NCBI RefSeq assembly: GCF_012272855.1
Contig: NZ_JAAXCQ010000001.1
Coordinates: 248,001-312,000 of the forward strand
DNA: 64,000 nt
Reading direction: 5' to 3'
Source of the DNA: Arenibacter sp. 6A1
Lineage (GTDB): Bacteria; Bacteroidota; Bacteroidia; Flavobacteriales; Flavobacteriaceae
The translations under genes and the position numbers were made by a program. Below are positions 38,024 to 48,594 of the stretch, one piece after another. The notes below the pieces were generated by a model that was not told the DNA's origin, did not search any database, and was given only the letters and a program-made list of their open reading frames with translations. Position 1 is the first letter of the stretch. Each line of letters opens with the position of its first letter.

Positions 38024-39499
38024 TTACACTATCGGCTTCATCGCTGTCATAGATGCGCGAAGTCTTGCTCCGACAACTTCTACCGGATGCTCTCTCAACG
38101 CTTTGTTAACGGCAATAAGCTTAGCGTTATCTACCCCTAAATTCTTTTGGTCAGCAAATGGCTTTCCAATAATATCAGTTTCTACAGTAGTCATAAAGTC
38201 GGCCAATAAAGGCTTACAAGCATGATCAAAAAGGTAACAACCGTATTCTGCAGTATCAGAAATCACTCTGTTCATTTCGAACAATTTCTTTCTTGCAATG
38301 GTATTCGCTATTAATGGAGTTTCGTGCAAAGATTCGTAATAAGCAGACTCTGCAATAATTCCTGATTCAGTCATTGCCTCAAAAGCCAATTCTACACCAG
38401 CTCTTACCATGGCTACCATAAGCACACCATTATCGTAGAATTCCTGCTCAGAAATTTCATCGCTACCGGCTGCTGTCTTTTCAAAGGCAGTTTCTCCTGT
38501 AGCGGCTCTCCAAGTCAATAGGTTTTTATCGTCATTTGCCCAGTCTTCCATCATGGTTTTAGAGAAATGCCCTTCCATAATATCATCCATATGCTTTTGG
38601 AACAAAGGACGCATGATATCTTTTAATTCTTCTGAAAGTTCAAAAGCCTTAATTTTTGCTGGATTCGACAAACGATCCATCATATGGGTAATTCCCCCGT
38701 ATTTCAATCCTTCGGTAATCGTTTCCCATCCGTACTGGATCAATTTAGAAGCGTAGCCGGCATCGATTCCTTTTTCGATCATTTTATCAAAACAAAGAAT
38801 AGATCCCGTTTGTAAAAGTCCACATAAAATGGTTTGTTCACCCATTAAATCAGATTTTACTTCTGCCACAAAGGAAGACTCTAATACACCTGCCTTATGA
38901 CCACCTGTTGCTACTGCATATGCTTTGGCTTCGGCCAATCCTTTTTCTTGAGGATCGTTATCGGGATGTACGGCTATTAAGGTAGGTACCCCAAATCCTC
39001 TTTTAAACTCTTCACGTACTTCAGATCCTGGACATTTAGGCGCCACCATGATTACGGTTAAATCCTCACGGATCTGCATACCTTCTTCTACGATATTAAA
39101 ACCATGAGAGTACGACAAGGTCGCTCCTTTTTTCATCAATGGCATAATGGCAGACACTACTGCTGTATGCTGTTTGTCTGGAGTAAGGTTTACCACTAGG
39201 TCTGCTGTAGGCACCAATTCCTCATAAGTACCTACTGTAAATCCGTTTTCCGTTGCATTTAAATAAGATTGTCTTTTCTCTTTAATCGCCGCTTCTCTAA
39301 GAGTATAAGCAATATCTAATCCAGAATCGCGCATATTCAACCCTTGGTTTAGCCCTTGAGCACCACAACCAACGATGACGATTTTCTTTCCCTTCAAAGC
39401 TGATACACCATCTGAAAATTCAGAAGAATCCATAAACCTACATTTCCCTAATTGGGTCAACTGTTCTCTTAGAGATAGTGTATTGAAATAATTTGCCAT
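38024..39499 (-). CDS. ilvC: Ketol-acid reductoisomerase, class II (long form)
   Basis: NADPH-dependent alkyl migration and reduction of acetolactate or acetohydroxybutyrate. The 491 residues equal the length of the E. coli long-form enzyme with a duplicated knotted domain. The Rossmann motif [14 protein letters not shown] is near residue 38-51. Fourth gene of ilvD-ilvB-ilvN-ilvC. Confidence 0.96.
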   Translation of the reverse strand: MANYFNTLSLREQLTQLGKCRFMDSSEFSDGVSALKGKKIVIVGCGAQGLNQGLNMRDSGLDIAYTLREAAIKEKRQSYLNATENGFTVGTYEELVPTADLVVNLTPDKQHTAVVSAIMPLMKKGATLSYSHGFNIVEEGMQIREDLTVIMVAPKCPGSEVREEFKRGFGVPTLIAVHPDNDPQEKGLAEAKAYAVATGGHKAGVLESSFVAEVKSDLMGEQTILCGLLQTGSILCFDKMIEKGIDAGYASKLIQYGWETITEGLKYGGITHMMDRLSNPAKIKAFELSEELKDIMRPLFQKHMDDIMEGHFSKTMMEDWANDDKNLLTWRAATGETAFEKTAAGSDEISEQEFYDNGVLMVAMVRAGVELAFEAMTESGIIAESAYYESLHETPLIANTIARKKLFEMNRVISDTAEYGCYLFDHACKPLLADFMTTVETDIIGKPFADQKNLGVDNAKLIAVNKALREHPVEVVGARLRASMTAMKPIV

Positions 39500-39546
39500 T
39501 TTTTAAACGCGTTTTTTAATTTCCGATAGCTATCGGAGTTTATTAT

Positions 39547-40086
39547 TTATTGATTAAATTCTTTTATTAATTTCGAAATCTGCATTTCTGCTTTGGAGAC
39601 AGCAATCCTTCCAGAGCGCACAAACTGCATAATTCCATAAGGCTTTAACTGTTCGTACATTTCCTCAATTTCGCTTCTTCTGCCCGATTTTGACAACACG
39701 AAAAAGTCTCTCGAAACCGTTACGATCTGAGCATTGCTTTCTTTAATAATATTCTGAATATTTCTTTCGTCGAACAACAAAGAAGAAGCAATTTTAAAAA
39801 GCGCAGATTCCTGATAGATGGTTTCCTCATCGCTATGGCTAAAAGCCTTGATCACTTCAATTTGTTTTTCAATCTGCCCAACAATATTATGGACCCATGC
39901 TGGAGTGGTATAGACCACTATGGTAAATTTAGAAACGTTTTCTATTTCTGATTTAGAAACATTTAAACTCTCTATATTGATATGACGTTTTAAAAATATC
40001 CCCGAAATTCTATTCAGCAACCCTACATTGTTTTCCGAGTACACTGAAATCGTAAACCATTTTTTTTCCATATTCCTCTCCGCCAT
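39547..40086 (-). CDS. ilvN: Acetolactate synthase small (regulatory) subunit
   Basis: Regulatory partner of IlvB giving valine feedback control. The 179 residues start with an ACT domain (WFTISVYSENNVGLLNRISG, about 11-30) and carry the C-terminal ALS-small domain, with a length typical of the family. Met6 (MEKKWF) is an alternative start. It follows ilvB by 36 bases. Confidence 0.93.
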   Translation of the reverse strand: MAERNMEKKWFTISVYSENNVGLLNRISGIFLKRHINIESLNVSKSEIENVSKFTIVVYTTPAWVHNIVGQIEKQIEVIKAFSHSDEETIYQESALFKIASSLLFDERNIQNIIKESNAQIVTVSRDFFVLSKSGRRSEIEEMYEQLKPYGIMQFVRSGRIAVSKAEMQISKLIKEFNQ

Positions 40087-40122
40087 TGCTTGATGCTTTG
40101 GCTTCTTTATTTTTTTTATTAT

Positions 40123-41856
40123 TTATTTCAACCGTACTTCGGAAACTGAAGCGCCTGCAGGGATCATCGGAAAAACGTTGTCTTCTTTTTCCACGCATAC
40201 CTCTAGAAAATAAGCATCTTTAGAAGCCAACATTTCTTGAATAGTTGCTTTTAAGTCCTTTCGTTCACTGATTCTTTTGGACTCAATATGGTATCCTTCG
40301 GCTATTTTTACAAAATCGGGATTGGTCATCACGGTAGAGGCATATCTTTTTTCAAAGAACAATTCTTGCCATTGACGTACCATTCCCAGGTGCTCGTTAT
40401 TAAGCACTACGATCTTCACTGGGGTTTTGTTTTGGAAAATGGTTCCCAGTTCCTGAATGGTCATCTGGTACCCTCCATCGCCTATAATGGCTACTACTTC
40501 CCTATCCATGGCACCCATTTTAGCGCCTATGGCCGCAGGAAGGGCAAAGCCCATAGTTCCCAGTCCGCCAGAAGTAACGTTACTTTTAGACTGCTTAAAC
40601 TTAGCATATCGGCAAGCAATCATTTGATGTTGCCCTACATCCGAAACAATTATAGCATTATGATCGGAAGCGATATTTATTTCTTCTATCACCTCTGCCA
40701 TGGTCAGTTTCTCCTTGGTAGGATATACATCGTTTTTTATAACGGCATCGAATTCTATCTTGTATTTCTCTTTAAACTCATTGTGCCAATCTTGGTGACT
40801 GTTAGCGTTTATCAAAGGCAACAACATAGATAATGTTTGTTTGGCATTACCCAATACGGCCACATCGGCTTTTACATTTTTATTGATCTCTGCCGGGTCT
40901 ATGTCAAAATGAATTACTTTTGCCTGTTTGGCATAGGTATCCAAACTCCCGGTTACCCTATCGTCAAACCTCATCCCAATGGCTATCAGCACATCACATT
41001 CATTCGTAAGCAGGTTAGGGCCATAATTTCCGTGCATCCCTACCATTCCCACATTTAGTGGGTGATTGGAATCGAGGGCAGAAAGTCCCAAAATTGTCCA
41101 AGCCGCCGGGATTCCCGATTTTTCGACCAATTCTTTTAGTTGTTGTTCTGCTTCTCCCAGGATCACTCCTTGTCCAAAAACAATTAGAGGTTTCTTGGCA
41201 CTATTGATCAATGCAGCAGCCGCTTCTACGGCCGTAGCTTCTGGCGTAGGATATGGCTTATAACTACGTACGGCTTTACAAGGCTCGTATTCAAAGTCAA
41301 AGGTGTCGATCTGGGCATTTTTGGTAATATCGATTAACACAGGGCCTGGTCTTCCGGATCTGGCGATATAAAATGCCTTTGCCAAAATTTTCGGGATTTC
41401 AGCAGCTTCTGTTACTTGGTAGTTCCATTTGGTTACCGGAGTAGAAATGCCAATGATATCTGTTTCTTGAAAGGCATCGGAACCCAACAAATGACGTGCT
41501 ACCTGTCCGGTAATACATACCATTGGGGTGGAATCTATCTGGGCATCGGCCAAACCGGTCACCAAATTTGTAGCTCCAGGACCAGAGGTCGCAACGGCCA
41601 CCCCTACTTTTCCTGTCACCCTAGCAAAGCCCTGGGCGGCATGGGTAGCCCCTTGTTCGTGACGTGTTAAAATATGAGTTAATTTATCTTGAAACTTATA
41701 AAACTCGTCATACAAAGGCATAATAGCCCCACCTGGATACCCGTAAATCAGGTCTACTCCTTCTGCCAATAAGCAATGGATAATAGCCTCAGCACCACTA
41801 ATTCTGATAGTGTTCTGTTTTGTCGTTTTTGCTTTTTCCTTTTTCAATGTTTCCAT
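40123..41856 (-). CDS. ilvB: Acetolactate synthase large (catalytic) subunit
   Basis: ThDP enzyme condensing pyruvate with pyruvate or 2-oxobutanoate, the shared first step of valine and isoleucine synthesis. The 577 residues show catalytic Glu in GYPGGAIMPLYDEF...THILTRHEQGA, the FAD-type middle domain, and the ThDP motif GDGGYQMT...LNNEHLGM. Normal length. Confidence 0.96.
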   Translation of the reverse strand: METLKKEKAKTTKQNTIRISGAEAIIHCLLAEGVDLIYGYPGGAIMPLYDEFYKFQDKLTHILTRHEQGATHAAQGFARVTGKVGVAVATSGPGATNLVTGLADAQIDSTPMVCITGQVARHLLGSDAFQETDIIGISTPVTKWNYQVTEAAEIPKILAKAFYIARSGRPGPVLIDITKNAQIDTFDFEYEPCKAVRSYKPYPTPEATAVEAAAALINSAKKPLIVFGQGVILGEAEQQLKELVEKSGIPAAWTILGLSALDSNHPLNVGMVGMHGNYGPNLLTNECDVLIAIGMRFDDRVTGSLDTYAKQAKVIHFDIDPAEINKNVKADVAVLGNAKQTLSMLLPLINANSHQDWHNEFKEKYKIEFDAVIKNDVYPTKEKLTMAEVIEEINIASDHNAIIVSDVGQHQMIACRYAKFKQSKSNVTSGGLGTMGFALPAAIGAKMGAMDREVVAIIGDGGYQMTIQELGTIFQNKTPVKIVVLNNEHLGMVRQWQELFFEKRYASTVMTNPDFVKIAEGYHIESKRISERKDLKATIQEMLASKDAYFLEVCVEKEDNVFPMIPAGASVSEVRLK

Positions 41857-41945
41857 AATTGTAGCCCTAATCGGTTAACATATTTTGGTATAAATACCGC
41901 TTAAAATCCCTTAGGGGAATTTGATTATTTTTATTTTGTGAATTC

Positions 41946-43622
41946 CTAAAACTCGTCGGTTACACAACCCACGGAAGCCGAAGAAACCGTATTGGCATAT
42001 TTGTACAAACTTCCTTTACTAACCTTTAAGGCTGGTTGTACCCAATTAGCTCTACGTGTTTCGATCTCTTCATCGCTCAGGTTCACGGAAATAGTATTCT
42101 TTTCTGCATCAATGGTAATAATATCGCCATCTTGAACCAATGCGATAGTTCCACCGTCTTGTGCTTCTGGACTCACATGGCCTACGACAAATCCGTGTGT
42201 ACCTCCAGAGAAACGACCATCGGTTATTAAGGCTACATCTTTTCCAAGACCTGCCCCCATTATGGCTGCTGTCGGTTTCAACATTTCTGGCATTCCAGGA
42301 CCACCTTTAGGACCTTCATAGCGAATCACCACTACATCTCCTTTTTTCACCAATCCATTTCCGATCCCGGCATTTGCCTTAAACTCATCATCGAATACTT
42401 TTGCTGGTCCGCTGAAATGCAACCCTTCTTTTCCGGTGATTTTGGCTACCGATCCTTGCTGTGCCAAGTTGCCATATAATATACGTAAGTGACCCGATTC
42501 TTTAATTGGGGCATTCAATGGTTTTATAATTTCTTGTCCTTCGGTCAAGCTAGGCACCTCTGCTAAATTCTCCGCTATTGTTTTTCCGGTTACGGTTAAA
42601 CAATCGCCATGTAGCATACCGTTTTCCAACATAAATTTCAATACTGCCGGTGTTCCACCTACTCTATGAACATCTTCCATCAAGTACTTACCACTAGGCT
42701 TTAGGTCGGCCAAGAAAGGGGTCGTATCACTAATTCTTTGGAAATCGTCCAAGGTAAATTCTATATTGGCAGCTTTTGCTATGGCCAAAAAGTGCAATAC
42801 TGCATTGGTAGACCCTCCCATTACGGTAATTAAACGCACGGCATTTTCCAAGGATTTTCTGGTAATGATATCGCTAGGCTTGATATCGTTCTCCATAAGA
42901 TATTTTAAGGCCTTCCCTGCATTGATAGAGTCCATTTTCTTTTCTTTTCCGATCGCCGGATTGGAAGAGTTGTATGGCAAGGCCATCCCCAAAGCTTCAA
43001 TGGCAGATGCCATTGTATTAGCGGTATACATTCCGCCACATGCCCCAGCTCCTGGGCAGGCATTCTGTATCACTCCTTTAAAGTCCGCTTCGTTCATAGT
43101 ACCGGCAACTTTTTCTCCCCATGCTTCAAAAGCAGAAACGATATCTAATTTTTTGTCTTTAAAACAACCAGAAGCTATTGTTCCTCCATATACCAAAACA
43201 GATGGTCTGTTTAAACGGATCATTCCCATCAGGGCTCCAGGCATATTTTTATCACAGCCTACCACGGTAACCAGGGCGTCGTAATTCATGGCCTGTACTA
43301 CCGTTTCCATAGAATCTGCAATAATATCCCTAGATGGCAAGGAATAACGCATCCCGTAAGTCCCCATAGAAATCCCATCACTAACACCAATTGTATTAAA
43401 TACCAAGCCTACCAATCCACTTTCATTGGTACCTTCTTTTACAAACTGGGCCAAGTCATTTAAATGCATATTACAAGGGTTTCCCTCATACCCTGTACTT
43501 CCTATCCCTACTAAAGGTTTTTTCAAATCTTCTTCGGTCAGACCAATGGCGTGCAACATCGCTTGAGCAGCAGGTTGAGTTGGGTCTTGTGTTACGTTTT
43601 TGCTATACTTATTCAATTCCAT
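41946..43622 (-). CDS. ilvD: Dihydroxy-acid dehydratase
   Basis: Fe-S dehydratase giving the 2-oxoacid precursors of valine and isoleucine. The 558 residues have cluster cysteines in GCDKNMPG and [17 protein letters not shown], plus the C-terminal [19 protein letters not shown]. First gene of the ilv operon, preceded by a good promoter match. Confidence 0.96.
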   Translation of the reverse strand: MELNKYSKNVTQDPTQPAAQAMLHAIGLTEEDLKKPLVGIGSTGYEGNPCNMHLNDLAQFVKEGTNESGLVGLVFNTIGVSDGISMGTYGMRYSLPSRDIIADSMETVVQAMNYDALVTVVGCDKNMPGALMGMIRLNRPSVLVYGGTIASGCFKDKKLDIVSAFEAWGEKVAGTMNEADFKGVIQNACPGAGACGGMYTANTMASAIEALGMALPYNSSNPAIGKEKKMDSINAGKALKYLMENDIKPSDIITRKSLENAVRLITVMGGSTNAVLHFLAIAKAANIEFTLDDFQRISDTTPFLADLKPSGKYLMEDVHRVGGTPAVLKFMLENGMLHGDCLTVTGKTIAENLAEVPSLTEGQEIIKPLNAPIKESGHLRILYGNLAQQGSVAKITGKEGLHFSGPAKVFDDEFKANAGIGNGLVKKGDVVVIRYEGPKGGPGMPEMLKPTAAIMGAGLGKDVALITDGRFSGGTHGFVVGHVSPEAQDGGTIALVQDGDIITIDAEKNTISVNLSDEEIETRRANWVQPALKVSKGSLYKYANTVSSASVGCVTDEF

Positions 43623-43671
43623 TAATATGTGTTCTTTCTATGTTTATTTGTAAAAAACTCTATATAACTAT

Positions 43672-43679
43672 CAAAGATA
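43672..43679 (-). promoter_or_regulatory. -7 element of ilv operon promoter
   Basis: On the minus strand TATCTTTG fits TAnnTTTG, 50 bases upstream of the ilvD start. The -33 region is TTA rather than TTG. The remaining gap to 43956 is AT-rich and shows no gene. Confidence 0.45.
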
Positions 43680-43956
43680 AATGTTTATATACCCTTAATT
43701 TTTTAACTCTAACTATTGATTTAAACTCAATATCTAAAAAATAAATCTAATATGCTGATTTATAGCTTATTACACCCTTAAATCATATCATATTCAGTAA
43801 TTTTTTATTCTTTAATCCCGTCAATGTTTTTAACTTTATACTGACAATTCTACAAACAAAGAGTATAAAAGCCACTAAAAACTCATCTTCAGATATCTAA
43901 TTAATTAAGCCTTCTTATTTTGGCCATAGTTTTTGATTCTGACATCAAAAAACAAA

Positions 43957-43995
43957 AAAAAAGCCTGTATCAAAGTTTATCTGATACAGGCTTTT
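43957..43995 (-). terminator. Terminator downstream of pxp operon small ORFs
   Basis: A perfect 14-bp stem (43959-43972 with 43982-43995), loop of nine bases, has a long T run on the minus-strand side. It begins three bases past the stop of the 38-codon ORF at 43999. Confidence 0.85.
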
Positions 43996-43998
43996 AAA

Positions 43999-44115
43999 TT
44001 AATAACGATCCGTATCACCCCATTTCTGGGATAATAATGACCACATTAATAATGTTGTTATTGATTTGCATAAAGCAATATTATAAAAATTCGGATCAGC
44101 ATCAAAGAAAAACAT
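43999..44115 (-). CDS. Small hydrophobic protein, 38 residues
   Basis: ATG-TAA frame with residues MFFFDADPNFYN..., a hydrophobic stretch of about 13-28 (rich in Ile, Leu, Trp, Met) and a polar end KWGDTDRY. It lies 8 bases after another small ORF and right before a strong terminator, so it is placed like a real last gene of the pxp operon. No family recognised. A membrane-associated peptide is my inference. Confidence 0.5.
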   Translation of the reverse strand: MFFFDADPNFYNIALCKSITTLLMWSLLSQKWGDTDRY

Positions 44116-44123
44116 TAAAAAAC

Positions 44124-44210
44124 TTATTTTTCTTTTAATGAAGGTGCCAAAAGCCAATTGGTTTCGTGAATCTTTGGTTCATTCGTCTTCTTTTTACGGC
44201 CATGGTTCAT
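44124..44210 (-). CDS. Small basic protein, 28 residues
   Basis: ATG-TAA frame (MNHGRKKKTNEP..., ending SLKEK) starting 31 bases after the pxpC stop, with GAGGTGA just upstream as a possible ribosome-binding site. It ends 8 bases before the next small ORF. Basic N terminus, then ETNWLLAPSL. No family recognised. Confidence 0.45.
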   Translation of the reverse strand: MNHGRKKKTNEPKIHETNWLLAPSLKEK

Positions 44211-44241
44211 GGTCACCTCAACGATACTTTATAACAGGGTT

Positions 44242-45084
44242 TTAAATTAACTTAAAGGCAAAATGATCTCCCGATTTCTTTTGGGACAGTACAGCAATAG
44301 CCTCGTCGGACAATTGTAAAATCCTAGGATACCCTCCGGTGGTCTGTCCATCTTTCATCAAAATGATCAATTTTCCGGCTGGTGTCAACTGTACCGTTCC
44401 CGGTAGTGTTGCCGAAGTAAGCATAGATACCTGATGTCCCTCTATTGTTTCATTAACCTGGTAGGCCATTCGATTATTTTCTTTGGCCACGGAAAACTCC
44501 GTATAAAAAAGCTGCTCTAACTGATTTGGATGTAACTGTTGAAACTCGGGTCCCTTATACACTTTTAGAACCTTGGCTTCTATAATACTGGCATCAACCT
44601 TTAATTCTGTGATCTTAGGTTTAAAATCTTTACAAATCCCATAGGGTAAGCTGGTATGGTCCTTTACTGAATTATGTTGCGTCACGGGTTTGTAAAAAGA
44701 CCTACTTCCGAGAATCGGTTCGGTAGTAAAACCGCCTTTTACCCCTAAATAGTTTCTTATCCCATTTTCTAATTTCCCATAGGACAGCACATCTCCTTTT
44801 TTAATTTGATACACCCTATAATTACGAATGGGCAGATCGTTTAAAAAAACCGCCATTTCGGCACCGCCAAGGGCAATAAATGTAGGTTCCTCAAAACTGA
44901 GCACTGGGCCGGTCATGGTAATTTCCAATACTGCATCGTTATCATCGTTCTCTAACAAGGCGTTTATTTTAGATACCGCCATGGTATCCATCACCCCAGA
45001 CACGGGCACTCCCATATTCCGAAATAAAAATCTCCCCTGATCTTGCAGGGTGGTAAAAAATCCGGCTTTTATAATATTAAGCAT
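44242..45084 (-). CDS. pxpC: 5-oxoprolinase subunit PxpC (biotin-dependent carboxyltransferase fold)
   Basis: Third component of the ATP-dependent 5-oxoprolinase that turns pyroglutamate into glutamate. The 280 residues open with IIKAGFFTTLQDQGRFLFRN and carry the AHS2 fold with GVPVSGVMD; normal length is about 290-320. It overlaps pxpB by eight bases. Confidence 0.92.
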   Translation of the reverse strand: MLNIIKAGFFTTLQDQGRFLFRNMGVPVSGVMDTMAVSKINALLENDDNDAVLEITMTGPVLSFEEPTFIALGGAEMAVFLNDLPIRNYRVYQIKKGDVLSYGKLENGIRNYLGVKGGFTTEPILGSRSFYKPVTQHNSVKDHTSLPYGICKDFKPKITELKVDASIIEAKVLKVYKGPEFQQLHPNQLEQLFYTEFSVAKENNRMAYQVNETIEGHQVSMLTSATLPGTVQLTPAGKLIILMKDGQTTGGYPRILQLSDEAIAVLSQKKSGDHFAFKLI

Positions 45085-45814
45085 CCCATTTCAATTTTTC
45101 CATTTTATAAATCCCCACTTCACTTTCTATTTTATGCAATTGGTATTCTGCCTTTGAAATGGGATAGAACTGTACTTTGTCGCCTACTTTGAGGAAACAG
45201 GGCGTTTTGCTCTTTGCATCGAACATAGACACGGAACAAATCCCAATAATATTCCATCCTCCCGGGGAATCTTGTGGATATATCCCAGTTTGTTTTCCAG
45301 CAATACCTACGGAGCCCTTAAAAACCTTTGCTCTCGGCACTGGTTTTCTTGGTATTTCCAAAGCCTCTGGCAAGCCTCCCAAATAAGTAAAACCTGGTAA
45401 AAACCCTATGCCGTATACCGTATAGATGGCACTGCTGTGCAGTTTTATGATTTCTTGGGTACTGATACCCAAATGGTCCGATACCTCTTGCAGATCTCCC
45501 CCGTATTCCGCATCATAACACACTGGTAAACGCCAAAGGTATTGTTCCAATAAAACTGGCTCTTTCTTTGCCAAATACCATTCTTCCAGCTTTGGTTTTA
45601 AAACGCCAAAATCGATTTCGGCATCCCTACAGATCAAGGTTAAGGAATTATAGGCCGGGATAAACTCCCATTCTGATTCCTTCAGGTGGTATTTTTTTAA
45701 ATATTGAACAAATTCCAATATCTCGTTCAATATGGCTTCTTCGATCTTTACGGGCCATTCTACCAAGATAGCATGTACTCCGAAAGGCCGAATCGATATT
45801 TTATGGCTGCTCAC
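45077..45814 (-). CDS. pxpB: 5-oxoprolinase subunit PxpB
   Basis: Second component of 5-oxoprolinase, AHS1 / KipI-like fold, 245 residues. Family motif GIGFLPGFTYLGGLP is present, followed by RKPVPRAKV and the GIYPQDSPGGWNIIG segment. It overlaps both neighbours, as expected for a tightly coupled operon. Confidence 0.92.
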   Translation of the reverse strand: MSSHKISIRPFGVHAILVEWPVKIEEAILNEILEFVQYLKKYHLKESEWEFIPAYNSLTLICRDAEIDFGVLKPKLEEWYLAKKEPVLLEQYLWRLPVCYDAEYGGDLQEVSDHLGISTQEIIKLHSSAIYTVYGIGFLPGFTYLGGLPEALEIPRKPVPRAKVFKGSVGIAGKQTGIYPQDSPGGWNIIGICSVSMFDAKSKTPCFLKVGDKVQFYPISKAEYQLHKIESEVGIYKMEKLKWDA

Positions 45815-46551
45815 TATTTTATATATATTAGGTTCTTTGGTAATTCTACCGAAAGATAGGTTAATATTTCACTTACACGCTCACTATCGCCATGAATACA
45901 AAAAGTCTCGGCAATTATGGTTCTTTCCTCACCACTTAAGGTAGTCACTGCCTGATCTTTCACCATAGCCATAAGGTGCCTTAGCACAGCCTTGGGGTCG
46001 TTGATCACAGCTTGTGGATCTTTCCTAGGGACCAGTGTTAGATCGCTATTGTAATTTCGATCGGCAAAGGCCTCATACTTTATTTTAAACCCCTTTTCCA
46101 AGGCTTCCTTGGCTATCACCGAATTATAGGGTACATAAAGATATATTCCTTTTTTATAAGGAGCAAGAATCTCTAAAAACACCTTGACCAAGGCCAGATC
46201 CTTGACCAAATCGTTGTACAGGGCACCATGGGGCTTTATATGGTTTAGGGGAATTCCTTCTTCCTTTAAAATATGACAAAAATCCTCTAATTGGGTTCCG
46301 ATACTTTGTTTTAATTCAGCTGTCCCCATGGTCATAGAAACGCGTCCAAAACGCTCCTTATCTGGATAGGAAGGGTGTGCTCCCACTAACACTCGGTGTT
46401 GTTTTGCCAATAAGGCCACCCTTCTCATGGTTTTTAGATCGCCGGCATGACCGCCACAAGCAATATTACAGGAAGAAATTAATGGCAATAGAATTTCTTC
46501 ATTCTCCATGCCTTCCCCTATATCGCAATTGATATCAATACTATATTCCAC
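45814..46551 (-). CDS. pxpA: 5-oxoprolinase subunit PxpA (LamB/YcsF)
   Basis: First component of 5-oxoprolinase, LamB/YcsF family, 245 residues. It starts IDINCDIGEGMENEE and has SSCNIACGGHAGD and ALLAKQHRVLVGAHPSYPD, the conserved catalytic core. It heads the pxpA-pxpB-pxpC order and shares one base with pxpB. No promoter match was found in the 268 bases upstream. Confidence 0.93.
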   Translation of the reverse strand: MEYSIDINCDIGEGMENEEILLPLISSCNIACGGHAGDLKTMRRVALLAKQHRVLVGAHPSYPDKERFGRVSMTMGTAELKQSIGTQLEDFCHILKEEGIPLNHIKPHGALYNDLVKDLALVKVFLEILAPYKKGIYLYVPYNSVIAKEALEKGFKIKYEAFADRNYNSDLTLVPRKDPQAVINDPKAVLRHLMAMVKDQAVTTLSGEERTIIAETFCIHGDSERVSEILTYLSVELPKNLIYIK

Positions 46552-46819
46552 AAATTCTTTTGGTTTCTAGTTTAAATATTAGTGATGGTTACCGCTCCTA
46601 TTATTAAAAATAAAAAAACTATTCTTGTTACTTGCTTAAATAAGATTAATAGCAATTTTTGTCCCTATTAAACAATCCCCTTCCCCTGATAATATAGAAT
46701 ACTTATAATCTGACTCCTTAACTTTAAATGACCTTTTGTTATTTGGTTGGAATAATTGTCTCTTTTGGCTATCTAAGATTGCTCCATCCATATAAGCTTA
46801 TTGCCTTTGGTGCAACCTT

Positions 46820-47920
46820 TTATTGTGATGCGTTCAATGCATACAGCGCAAAACTCCCTAACCAATGGGTACCACTATAATTATCATCGACAATATTGGG
46901 AAGTGAATACTGCAGATGTTCGTTTGCTACATGTGTTAAGTGCCCGTATTCTGGCAATGTTTGGGCTATACCGTATAAACACCAAGCCCTACTAAAGTTT
47001 AATCCGTCTAAATGAACCAGTTTCCCATCGCTACGATCGGAAACTTTTCCCGGTTCCAATTTAAAATTTGGATTTTCGAGCTGAGGCATAAAGACCTTTA
47101 ACCAGGTTCTAAACTTTTTTTGACCATACACTTTCCGCACTAGATTAGCTTCTTCCAAACAAGGCGATAAAAAATCGAATCCGCTAGGCTCCCATGACAT
47201 GGGACAACTGGAATCAGCGTTATAAAATCGATCTACACTAGTAGTTATTGCGGCCTTCAAATCTTCCTTTTCCAAGGCCTGTGCATAATCCCAAGCCAAG
47301 GAAAGTCCAAAAGCGGTATTGGTATGTTCCCCCACCCGAATAGGATAGTTTAATTTTGGCAAAAATTCCAAATAAGCATTCTCGATATAGCTGGTCAATG
47401 GCAGTAGGTTTTTTTCCAAATCCCTAGCCAATGGATCGTTCCAAGAATGAAGCTCTTCTGCTAATTTGAGGATCCATGCCCAACCGTAGGTACGCTCATA
47501 GGTTTGATTGCCTTCCATTTTAAAATAAGCAACTTCTTTTTCGATGTTTTCCTTGGAAATATTTTCTACCAGAATTTTTCTAATGGTTTCGGCCTGATTT
47601 AAACTGGGAAATTGTTTTACCAGGGAAATTAGCGACCAATGGCCATGTACCGAGGAATGCCAGTCATAACAGCCATAAAAAGTTGGGTGCAAAGCTTTTG
47701 GCGGGGCTAAATGTGTGGCATCGTGCAGGGATTGGTTTAATTTGTTAGGGTACTCTACTTGCAGGCATTCTAAAGGTAATCGGGCTAGGCGATTTGCTTC
47801 CTTAAAATGCAATTCTGGTACTTCAAGGGTTTTTGGAGCTTCCAATTCCAGCTTTTTTTCTTCCTGGCATCCTATTAAAAAAAGTAAGACTACTGAAAGA
47901 AGCAATATTTTATTACCCAT
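46820..47920 (-). CDS. DUF2891 family lipoprotein
   Basis: 366 residues with a lipoprotein signal (LLFLIGC, lipid at Cys18). The DUF2891 fold follows, rich in aromatic and His residues (HPTFYGCYDWHSSVHGHW), possibly an alpha/alpha barrel. Function unknown; the conserved YDWHSSVHGHW suggests an active or metal site. Single gene, not clearly linked to the neighbouring pxp operon. Confidence 0.85.
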   Translation of the reverse strand: MGNKILLLSVVLLFLIGCQEEKKLELEAPKTLEVPELHFKEANRLARLPLECLQVEYPNKLNQSLHDATHLAPPKALHPTFYGCYDWHSSVHGHWSLISLVKQFPSLNQAETIRKILVENISKENIEKEVAYFKMEGNQTYERTYGWAWILKLAEELHSWNDPLARDLEKNLLPLTSYIENAYLEFLPKLNYPIRVGEHTNTAFGLSLAWDYAQALEKEDLKAAITTSVDRFYNADSSCPMSWEPSGFDFLSPCLEEANLVRKVYGQKKFRTWLKVFMPQLENPNFKLEPGKVSDRSDGKLVHLDGLNFSRAWCLYGIAQTLPEYGHLTHVANEHLQYSLPNIVDDNYSGTHWLGSFALYALNASQ

Positions 47921-48150
47921 GGTTTTTATGGTTTAAAGAGGTCGGTTAACAGATATTGGTAAATATAAAAGCTTCACTACAAAATAGCACGGCCTTTTCT
48001 AAAATTTACATCAGAAATAAGAAAATACGACAGCCGTTTGTCTAAAAAAATGCCGTTCGTCTAAAAATCGGATATTAATTTAACATTGATATAATATTTC
48101 TAAATGTCTAGGGTTATAATAGTCCCAAATTAATTATTTAACCTACTTAA

Positions 48151-48594
48151 ATGACATGTTTAGAATGTAAAAAGGCGCTTAGTTATATTGACCATAGAAA
48201 TGCCATGGATACACTAGGTCTTGAACTTTGCAGTAGACACAAGGGAAGAATAGAAAAATTGATAAAATTAAAAAGGACTCCCAAAGAGGCCATTCTTCTC
48301 TACTATGGACTGAAAGAGGTTGGTATTCACCCGACCTTGGAATGGTGGGACGGAAAAAAATCTGTCGACATTTCTATATCCAGAGTAAAACTAAATATAG
48401 AAATAGACACTGCCTATAATTTAATAACCCACGACCAGGCCATTCAGAATCTGGAAGAAGCCATGCATTCCTTTAGAAATGGATTTACGACCATACGGAT
48501 CCCGCATATTCTCATAAAACACTATTTAAAAGAGACCGTCGCTAATATAAAGGGGATTTCTGAAAGCTTAAAAACAAACACCAAGACCATTTAA
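48151..48594 (+). CDS. Zinc-ribbon plus PD-(D/E)xK-like protein (DUF559/Vsr-like)
   Basis: 147 residues. The N terminus has Cys3-x2-Cys6 and Cys27-x2-His30, a possible zinc site. The middle carries the endonuclease-like arrangement Asp73 (KKSVDISISR) followed by Glu84-Ile-Asp86 (LNIEID), which resembles DUF559/Vsr nuclease folds. Helices fill the rest. No restriction or toxin partner is adjacent. The nuclease fold is my inference from the motif spacing. Confidence 0.6.
   Translation: MTCLECKKALSYIDHRNAMDTLGLELCSRHKGRIEKLIKLKRTPKEAILLYYGLKEVGIHPTLEWWDGKKSVDISISRVKLNIEIDTAYNLITHDQAIQNLEEAMHSFRNGFTTIRIPHILIKHYLKETVANIKGISESLKTNTKTI

Noticed and set aside
37587-38140. Overlapping open frames on the plus strand between ilvA and ilvC
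   Set aside because: They run antisense to both genes, cross the ilvC terminator and have no family likeness.
43957-43995. Attenuator for ilvD
   Set aside because: The hairpin follows directly on the pxp operon small ORFs, and a separate promoter match lies between it and ilvD, so an operon terminator explains it better.
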